From: CAVSWN01 sp046728115 | GTDB lineage: Bacteria > Acidobacteriota > Vicinamibacteria > Vicinamibacterales > CAVVIG01 | Assembly (NCBI GenBank): GCA_046728115.1 | Contig: JBKPDW010000207.1 | Coordinates: 1 to 17,619, forward strand | DNA: 17,619 nucleotides | Direction: 5' to 3' | Shown here: positions 12,704 to 17,619 of the stretch, in pieces | Layout of the letters: every line of letters begins with the position of its first letter | Numbering within the stretch: the first letter of the stretch is position 1 | Notes under the pieces: generated by a model | Database searches by the model: none | Seen by the model: only the letters and a program-made list of their open reading frames with translations | What the model was told of the DNA's origin: nothing | Translations under genes and position numbers: made by a program

Positions 12704-13225
12704 ATGCGTACGCAGAGAACAAGGCAATCGCAGAGTCCGCAGAGATCGCAGAGCAGGCTTTTCTCTGCGATCTCTGTGTGGTTGGCGGTTGCTCTTTTGA
12801 CGGCCTGCGCCCGCGCGCCGCAAACATCGTCCAGCCCGGAACCCGGATCGAAGATACCCTCGTCGATCGTCGATCCGTATCTGAAAATCGCGACCGCGCT
12901 CGCCCACGACAGCACGGACGGGGTGAAGACGAACGCCGGCCAGGTTGCCGCGGCGGCCGCGGCTCTGGGCGCGCCAGCCGCGAAGATCGACACGGCCGCG
13001 CTGCGTCTGACGTCCGCTGGCGACATCGCCGATGCCCGTGAGAAGTTCGGCGCGCTGAGTGAAGCGATCGATGCGTACATGACCGGCTTGCATCTGACGC
13101 CGCCCGACGAGGTCAAGGTGGCCGTGTGTCCGATGGTGCAGAAGCCGTGGATGCAGAAGGGAGGCGACATCAAGAATCCGTACTTCGGCAGCCAGATGCT
13201 CACCTGTGGAAGTTTCAGGCAGTGA
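12704..13225 (+). CDS. DUF3347-type lipoprotein, probable metal-linked
   Basis: 173 aa from ATG 12704, with GAGG five bases upstream and 2 nt after the mrp stop; GTG 12698 would overlap that stop. A long basic n-region made from repeat DNA (RTQRTRQSQSPQRSQSR) precedes the hydrophobic stretch and lipobox LLTA-Cys35, so it should be lipid-anchored outside the inner membrane. The mature part has the DUF3347 pattern: IVDPYLKIATALAHDSTDG, helical ADAREKFGALSEAI, then VAVCPMVQKPWMQKGGDIKN with PYFGSQMLTCG at the C-terminus. Its Cys, Met and Trp residues are typical of proteins found alone or fused to CusB-like copper efflux adaptors. The stop overlaps the next start as GTGA. Copper or other metal binding is inferred from the family. 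Confidence 0.85.
   Translation: MRTQRTRQSQSPQRSQSRLFSAISVWLAVALLTACARAPQTSSSPEPGSKIPSSIVDPYLKIATALAHDSTDGVKTNAGQVAAAAAALGAPAAKIDTAALRLTSAGDIADAREKFGALSEAIDAYMTGLHLTPPDEVKVAVCPMVQKPWMQKGGDIKNPYFGSQMLTCGSFRQ
12711..12778. repeat. Tandem and inverted CGCAGAG words inside the lipoprotein 5' coding region
   Basis: CGCAGAG starts at 12711, 12729, 12738 and 12747 (steps 18, 9, 9). It is followed by the inverted words CTCTGCG (12763) and CTCTGTG (12772). The arms 12740-12753 and 12763-12776 form a perfect 14-bp stem with a 9-nt loop. The hairpin begins 36 nt after the ATG and is in frame as a 3-residue repeat. Confidence 0.85.
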
Positions 13226-14526
13226 AAATCTCGTTCACGAAACACACGCTCGCCAACGGTCTCGGCGTGCTGCTGCACGAGGATCACGCCTGCCCGATCG
13301 TCGCGGTGAATCTCTGGTATCACGTGGGATCGAAGAACGAACGTCCCGGCAAGACCGGCTTCGCTCACCTGTTCGAGCATCTGATGTTCGAAGGCTCCGA
13401 GCACTACGACCGCGGCTTCTTTCAGCCTTTGCAGGGAGCCGGCGCGACGCTCAACGGGTCGACCAACGCCGATCGGACCAATTACTGGGAAGTGGTGCCG
13501 TCCGGCGCGCTGGAGCTGGCGCTCTGGATGGAATCCGATCGTATGGGCTATCTGCTGCCTGCGCTCACGGATAAGAAATTCAACAACCAGCGCGATGTGG
13601 TGCTGAACGAACGGCGGCAGAACTACGAGAACCGCCCGTACGGCCTCGCGCCAATGGCACTGCTGAACGCGCTGTTTCCTCCCGACCATCCGTACCACTG
13701 GGCCACGATCGGCGAGATTGCCGATCTGGAGTCAGCGGAGCTGGAGGAGGTCCACGCGTTCTTCCGGCGGTTCTATCACCCGGCGAACGCGTCGCTGGCC
13801 ATTGCGGGAGACATCGACAGCGCGCGCACGCTCAATGTCGTGCAGGAATACTTCGGCGAGCTTGCGCCCGGTGAGCGCGTCGAGCCAGTGCGCGCCGCCG
13901 CCTCGCTCACGCACGACCACCGCATCTACTTCGAGGATCGGATCGAGCTTCCGCGGCTCTATCTCGCCTGGCTCACGCCCGCAATGTTCGCCGATGGCGA
14001 CGCCGATCTGGATCTCGCAACCGACCTGCTGGCCAACGGCAAGACCTCGCGCCTGTATCGCAAGCTCGTGTTCGACCGTCGGATTGCCACCGATGTCTTC
14101 GCGTCGCAGAACTCGCGGGAGATGGCCGGCTACGCGCAGATTACGGCGACCGCTGCGCCGGGTCATGTGCTGTCTGAACTGGAAGATGCGATCGTCGAAG
14201 AGATTTCGAAGCTGCGGTCCGAAGGTCCGACCGACGACGAGATGGAGCGTGGCCGCGTACAGGCAGAGTCGCAATTCATGTTTCGTTTGCAGACTGTGGG
14301 CGGCTTCGGCGGAAAATCCGATCAGCTCAACGCGTACAGCGTGTTCCTGAACGACCCTGACTATTTCGATCGCGATCTCCGGCGGTATCAGGCGGTGACC
14401 ACGGCCTCGCTTCAGCATGCGGTCGGCCGGTATCTCGATCCGGCCGCGCGCGTGACCTTGAGCATCGTCCCGCGCGGGCGCGCCGAACTGGCGGCGATCG
14501 ACTCCGTGCCGACGGTAGTCGCGTGA
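13222..14526 (+). CDS. M16 zinc peptidase, catalytic subunit (HXXEH)
   Basis: 434 aa from GTG 13222, overlapping the upstream stop as GTGA. The inverzincin motif HLFEH is at residues 49-53, and Glu130 in VLNERRQNYENRPYG lies exactly 76 residues after it, matching HXXEHX76E of the pitrilysin family; these bind the catalytic zinc. The LWYHVGSKNERPGKTGFAHL lead-in and the NGSTNADRTNYWE strand are also typical. The C-terminal half lacks the R/Y substrate-binding pair (it has YRKLVFDRRIATDVFAS instead), which the next gene provides. No signal peptide is seen at this start, so it is probably cytosolic unless the start is wrong. With the next protein it should form a closed-chamber heterodimer that degrades short peptides. 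Confidence 0.94.
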   Translation: MKISFTKHTLANGLGVLLHEDHACPIVAVNLWYHVGSKNERPGKTGFAHLFEHLMFEGSEHYDRGFFQPLQGAGATLNGSTNADRTNYWEVVPSGALELALWMESDRMGYLLPALTDKKFNNQRDVVLNERRQNYENRPYGLAPMALLNALFPPDHPYHWATIGEIADLESAELEEVHAFFRRFYHPANASLAIAGDIDSARTLNVVQEYFGELAPGERVEPVRAAASLTHDHRIYFEDRIELPRLYLAWLTPAMFADGDADLDLATDLLANGKTSRLYRKLVFDRRIATDVFASQNSREMAGYAQITATAAPGHVLSELEDAIVEEISKLRSEGPTDDEMERGRVQAESQFMFRLQTVGGFGGKSDQLNAYSVFLNDPDYFDRDLRRYQAVTTASLQHAVGRYLDPAARVTLSIVPRGRAELAAIDSVPTVVA

Positions 14527-15884
14527 CTCTCACCCGTGCCCGGCTCCCGGAGCCCGGTCCGACGCGGCCGTTTGCGTTTCCGTCCATTCAGAAATCGGCG
14601 CTGTCGAACGGGCTGCGCGTGTGGACCGTGACGCACGCGCAGGTCCCGCTCGTGTCGCTCATGCTGCTGGTGCGCTGCGGCGCAGCGGCCGATCCCATCG
14701 GCAAAGAAGGACTGGCGGCCGCGACCGCCGACATGCTGGACGAAGGCACTGGCGACCGATCGGCGATCGAGATCCACGAAGCGATCGCGCGGCTGGGCGC
14801 GCATTTCGACACCGACATCGGCTCGGATGCCTTGGTGGCCAGCGTGACGGTGCTGAGTCGCTTCGTCGATCGGGCGCTCGCGCTGCTCTCCGACATCGTC
14901 GTGCGGCCGGCAATGCGCGAATCCGATTTCGTGCGCGTACGGCAGCTGCGACTGCACCGTCTCACACAGATGCGCGACATGCCGGCGGCGGTGGCCGATC
15001 GTGTTTTTCTGAAACTGCTCTACGACGGGCATCCGTACGGGCACTCGCCAATCGGGAACGAGAGCGCGCTGGCCTCGATGACCGTGGACGACGTGCGCGC
15101 GTTTCATCGTCAGGCGATTCTGCCGTCGGCGGCGACGCTGATCGCGGTCGGCGATTGCGATCACGCGACGATCGAGCGGCTGGCGCAGGACACGTTTGGC
15201 GATTGGGCCCCTGGACCAGCCGTGGCGGTGGAGGCCAACGGCAACGTGCCGCGCGGCGCTGGCATCAACGTCGTCGCCCGGCCGCGCGCGCCGCAATCGG
15301 AGCTGCGGATCGGCCAGGTGGCGGTTGCGCGCAGTACACCCGACTACCACGCGCTGGTGCTGGCGAACGCGATTCTTGGCGGTCAGTTCATCAGCCGAAT
15401 CAACACCAACCTGCGCGAGCAGAAAGGCATCACCTACGGGGCGCGGACCGCCTTCGAATTCCGGCGGCTGCCCGGACCATTCGTCCTGCAGGTGAGCGTG
15501 CAAACGAGCGCAACAGCGCTGGCGATCGAAGAGTCGGTCCGCGAGATCGGTGGGATGCGCGGAACGCGACCGATTACACCTGAGGAGCTGTCGCTCGGCA
15601 TCGCAGGTCTGACGCGTGGCTACGCCAGGAACTTCGAGACCGCCGATCAGATTGCCCGCGCAGCGATGCAGCTGGCACTGTACGATTTGACGGACGACTA
15701 CTTCGCAGAGTTCGTCCCGCGGATCGAGCGCGTCACAGCCGAGGATGTCTCCACCGTGATGACGCGCCATATCGACCCGTCGCGACTGACGACGCTTATC
15801 GTCGGCGATCTCGATGCCATCGGCCCGGACCTCTCGCGTTTAGGGATGGGAGATCCGGTCGTCATGCCGCACGAGGGTGTTTGA
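14523..15884 (+). CDS. M16 peptidase-like, non-catalytic R/Y subunit
   Basis: 453 aa from GTG 14523, overlapping the previous stop as GTGA. The M16 fold is evident (SALSNGLRVWTVTHAQVPLV; ILGGQFISRINTNLREQKGI then TYGARTAFE). In the zinc position it reads GKEGLAAATADMLDEGT instead of HXXEH, so it cannot bind the catalytic zinc. It carries the conserved Arg and Tyr of the 'LRExxGxxYG' segment that holds the substrate C-terminus. That is the partner type seen in two-gene bacterial M16B enzymes and in the mitochondrial processing peptidase alpha/beta pair. About 30 residues of Pro/Arg-rich leader precede the domain without a clear signal peptide. Confidence 0.92.
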   Translation: MTLTRARLPEPGPTRPFAFPSIQKSALSNGLRVWTVTHAQVPLVSLMLLVRCGAAADPIGKEGLAAATADMLDEGTGDRSAIEIHEAIARLGAHFDTDIGSDALVASVTVLSRFVDRALALLSDIVVRPAMRESDFVRVRQLRLHRLTQMRDMPAAVADRVFLKLLYDGHPYGHSPIGNESALASMTVDDVRAFHRQAILPSAATLIAVGDCDHATIERLAQDTFGDWAPGPAVAVEANGNVPRGAGINVVARPRAPQSELRIGQVAVARSTPDYHALVLANAILGGQFISRINTNLREQKGITYGARTAFEFRRLPGPFVLQVSVQTSATALAIEESVREIGGMRGTRPITPEELSLGIAGLTRGYARNFETADQIARAAMQLALYDLTDDYFAEFVPRIERVTAEDVSTVMTRHIDPSRLTTLIVGDLDAIGPDLSRLGMGDPVVMPHEGV

Positions 15885-15885
15885 T

Positions 15886-15999
15886 GCATTGCAGATTGCA
15901 AATTCCAGATTGCTGATTCATAGGAGGTTGAACGAGGTCCTTCCTACACGAATCGGATCAATCAGCACCCCGCAATCAGCAATGAGCAATTTGCAATGC
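15886..15999. repeat. Imperfect large inverted repeat of ATTGC / GCAAT words
   Basis: The left arm 15886-15918 is built from ATTGC and GATT words (it begins GCATTGCAGATTGCA). The right arm 15960-15999 is built from their reverse complements (it ends AGCAATTTGCAATGC). The outermost 15 positions match at 13. The loop of about 40 nt contains AGGAGG at 15922-15927. The arms fill the gap between the M16 subunit and the dehydrogenase. Confidence 0.8.
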
Positions 16000-16006
16000 G
16001 CGCATT
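15995..16006. promoter_or_regulatory. Perfect 12-bp palindrome before the dehydrogenase gene
   Basis: AATGCGCGCATT reads the same on both strands and ends 3 nt before GTG 16010. It overlaps the end of the larger inverted repeat. It could be an operator half-site pair or simply part of the repeat. Confidence 0.3.
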
Positions 16007-16009
16007 CCC

Positions 16010-17035
16010 GTGAAGGCAATTCGCTTTCATATGCACGGCGGCCCGGAGGTGCTCCGACTCGAGGACGTGTCCGAACCGAGGGTTGGTGCAGGCGAGGTGC
16101 TCCTTCGCGTCCGGGCGTGCGCGCTGAATCACCTCGACGTGTGGGTGCGGCGAGGATTGAAGCGAGTGGAGGTTCCGCTGCCGCACATCTGCGGCAGCGA
16201 TGTGGCGGGCGAGGTCGTCGCGACGCCGGACGGTGACATCCCCATCGGGGGACGGGTCATGGTGCAGCCGGGCATCAGCTGCGGGACCTGTTTCGCCTGT
16301 CTGGCCGGACTGGACAACGAATGCCGGCAATATGAAGTGCTCGGCTACCTTCACCACGAGGGCGGCTATGCCGAGTTCCTCAAGGTTCCGAGGCAGAATC
16401 TGATATCGATTCCCGAGGAATTGGACTTCGTGCATGCGGCCGCGTTTCCGCTGACCTTTCTGACGGCCTGGCACATGCTGATGACACGGGGGCGGCTGCA
16501 GCGCGGTGAAGATGTGCTGATCCTGGCGGCAGGAAGCGGGGTGGGTCAGGCTGCGATTCAGATTGCGGGTTTACACGGCGCCCGCGTGTTTGCCACGGCC
16601 GGATCGGACGAGAAGCTCGAGCGCGCACGGGCACTTGGCGCCGCGGCGGTGATCCATCACCATAAGCAGGAGATCGCCGCAGAGGTTCGGCGTTTGACGA
16701 ACGGGCGCGGCGTCGATGTCGTCATAGAGCATGTTGGCGCGGCGACGTGGGGGCAGAGTCTGCACGCGCTGGCTCGCGGTGGACGGCTCGTGACGTGCGC
16801 CACAACCGGCGCGAACGGCGCCATCGATCTGGCCAGTCTGTTTACACGTCGGCTGACGATTCACGGTTCGTACATGGGCACCAAAAGCGAGTTGATTCGG
16901 GCGGCGCGGTTTCTGTTCAGCGGGCAGCTCAGGCCGGTGATCGATCGGACCTTTCCGCTGGCCGACGCCGCGGCCGCGCACCAGAGGTTGGAAGCGTCGG
17001 CTCACTTCGGGAAGATCGTGCTCGACCTCTCATGA
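16010..17035 (+). CDS. Zinc-containing medium-chain dehydrogenase/reductase
   Basis: 341 aa from GTG 16010 (MKAIRFHMHGGPEVLRLEDV, the usual opening of the family). The GroES-like N-terminal domain holds the structural zinc lobe CGTCFACLAGLDNEC (Cys91, Cys94, Cys97, Cys105). The Rossmann domain has LAAGSGVGQAAIQIA (about 172-186) and FATAGSDEKLERARALGAA, the cofactor site; the acidic/small residues there do not settle NAD versus NADP. Catalytic zinc ligands are altered: the usual GHE is replaced by CGSDVAG (61-67), as in quinone reductase-like members. It is probably an NAD(P)H-dependent reductase or dehydrogenase of unknown substrate, cytosolic. No ribosome site is visible. The stop overlaps the next gene as ATGA. 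Confidence 0.9.
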   Translation: MKAIRFHMHGGPEVLRLEDVSEPRVGAGEVLLRVRACALNHLDVWVRRGLKRVEVPLPHICGSDVAGEVVATPDGDIPIGGRVMVQPGISCGTCFACLAGLDNECRQYEVLGYLHHEGGYAEFLKVPRQNLISIPEELDFVHAAAFPLTFLTAWHMLMTRGRLQRGEDVLILAAGSGVGQAAIQIAGLHGARVFATAGSDEKLERARALGAAAVIHHHKQEIAAEVRRLTNGRGVDVVIEHVGAATWGQSLHALARGGRLVTCATTGANGAIDLASLFTRRLTIHGSYMGTKSELIRAARFLFSGQLRPVIDRTFPLADAAAAHQRLEASAHFGKIVLDLS

Positions 17036-17235
17036 ATCTGCAGCGCGTCAGCGTCAGCCTGTTTACGCTCATCGCGATCGTCACGATCGCGCTGGCCGCG
17101 GCCACGATCTGGCTGTTTCTGACGAATCCCGTCACCGTCGCCAACGCCGTCAACGAGGGCGACGTCTCGCCCCTCGTCCGCAATCTCGCGGAGGTGCTGT
17201 TTCAGGCGCTCAGCGGGTTACTCAAGTATCTCTGA
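17032..17235 (+). CDS. Small one-helix membrane protein, 67 aa
   Basis: ATG 17032 overlaps the dehydrogenase stop as ATGA, so translation is probably coupled. The reading is MNLQRVSVSLFTLIAIVTIA, continuing to a single hydrophobic helix (about 8-31), then NPVTVANAVNEGDVSPLVRN and an amphipathic C-terminal helix LAEVLFQALSGLLKYL. This layout fits a membrane-anchored peptide with a short soluble or membrane-surface tail. No family is recognised. Coding is supported by overlap, codon bias and a sensible membrane topology. Confidence 0.78.
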   Translation: MNLQRVSVSLFTLIAIVTIALAAATIWLFLTNPVTVANAVNEGDVSPLVRNLAEVLFQALSGLLKYL

Positions 17236-17239
17236 TATC

Positions 17240-17490
17240 GCACGGTGCACGATCCACGGTGCCTGGTGCCAAGGTGCGAGGGTGCCAAGGTGCGAGGGTG
17301 CCAAGGTGCGAGGGTGCCAAGGTGCGAGGGTGCCAAGGTGCCACAGTGCCGCGGTTCTATGGTGCCAAGGTGCCGAATGTTCAAAGCGCCAAGCACCTGG
17401 CACGGACCACCCAGCACCGAGCACCCGGCACCGAACACCCGGCACCCAGCACCGAGCACCCAGCACACAGCACCCAGCACTCAGCCCTCC
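17240..17490. repeat. Large repeat field: GGTGC tandem arm facing GCACC tandem arm
   Basis: The 16-bp unit GGTGCCAAGGTGCGAG is repeated exactly four times (17265-17328) and then partly again to 17340; each unit is two related 8-mers. From about 17390 to 17482 the strand switches to reverse-complement words (GCACCGA, GCACCCA, GGCACC) in irregular 7-8-bp steps. The centre (about 17341-17389) has mixed words. The whole is an imperfect palindrome of about 250 bp with no gene in it. Confidence 0.85.
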
Positions 17491-17557
17491 CTGCCAAGAT
17501 AGGTGAGACACTTTACCCCTCGTCAATTAGTGTGCAGGGCGGGGAGATGAATCATTG

Positions 17558-17619
17558 ATGGATGCGACCCGCAACCTGTTGGCACGACAGACGATCGTGG
17601 GGGAGCCGGAGCGAAGGGA
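17558..17619 (+). CDS. Start of an unidentified ORF, cut by the right edge
   Basis: ATG 17558 opens MDATRNLLARQTIVGEPERR and is still open at the window end. GGGGAG at 17541-17546 lies 8 nt before an in-frame TTG at 17555 and 11 nt before the ATG, so TTG may be the true start. A three-codon ORF (ATG 17547 to TGA 17558) ends on the ATG. Twenty residues are too few to name a family. Confidence 0.4.
   Translation, partial: MDATRNLLARQTIVGEPERR

Noticed and set aside
17265..17340. CRISPR array
   Set aside because: The repeats are contiguous 16-bp units with no spacers and no cas genes nearby.
17245..17558. Cys/Pro/Gly-rich open frames across the repeat field on both strands
   Set aside because: They are translations of tandem repeats in every frame, with no start signal and no non-repetitive part.

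Overview
The window is GC-rich, densely packed bacterial chromosome. Many genes overlap by 4 nt (ATGA or GTGA), and the third codon positions are strongly G/C. Gene content (AddAB-type recombination helicase-nuclease, Mrp-type Fe-S carrier, DUF3347 lipoprotein, paired M16 peptidases, YidD, zinc-ribbon proteins) and the style of the hypothetical proteins suggest a soil or sediment Acidobacteriota, perhaps class Vicinamibacteria. That placement is inferred from protein resemblance only. No phage, CRISPR array, rRNA or tRNA was seen.

Layout. (1) 1-1584, minus strand: a small HicB-like protein, a secreted S9-type alpha/beta hydrolase and the start of a LigC-like ATP-dependent DNA ligase, running off the left edge. 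(2) 1585-1783: a divergent control region with three DnaA-box-like TCCACA elements on an 11/22-bp phase and a promoter on each strand. (3) 1784-9240, plus strand: a four-gene chain with every junction overlapping, made of a conserved exported protein of unknown function, AddB-like nuclease, AddA-like helicase and a DUF488 protein. (4) 9244-10849: small genes, several with Cys-pair zinc motifs, including a DnaJ core without its J domain and a four-helix membrane protein. (5) 10892-11590, minus strand: YidD and a DUF4870 membrane protein. (6) 11622-15884, plus strand: Mrp/ApbC Fe-S carrier, DUF3347 lipoprotein, and a split M16 peptidase pair (HXXEH subunit plus R/Y subunit), with tightly packed junctions. 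(7) 16010-17235, plus strand: zinc-containing medium-chain dehydrogenase overlapping a one-helix membrane peptide. (8) 17236-17557: a large repeat field with no gene, then the first codons of an ORF cut by the right edge.

Two points stand out. First, the exported protein, AddB, AddA and DUF488 look like one translationally coupled unit. Its helicase subunit has no nuclease domain, and a DnaA-box-like cluster lies just upstream. Second, five sites between 10.4 and 17.5 kb share one design with unrelated sequences: a short word repeated in tandem, followed by its reverse complement repeated in tandem. One of these lies inside the 5' coding sequence of the DUF3347 lipoprotein.
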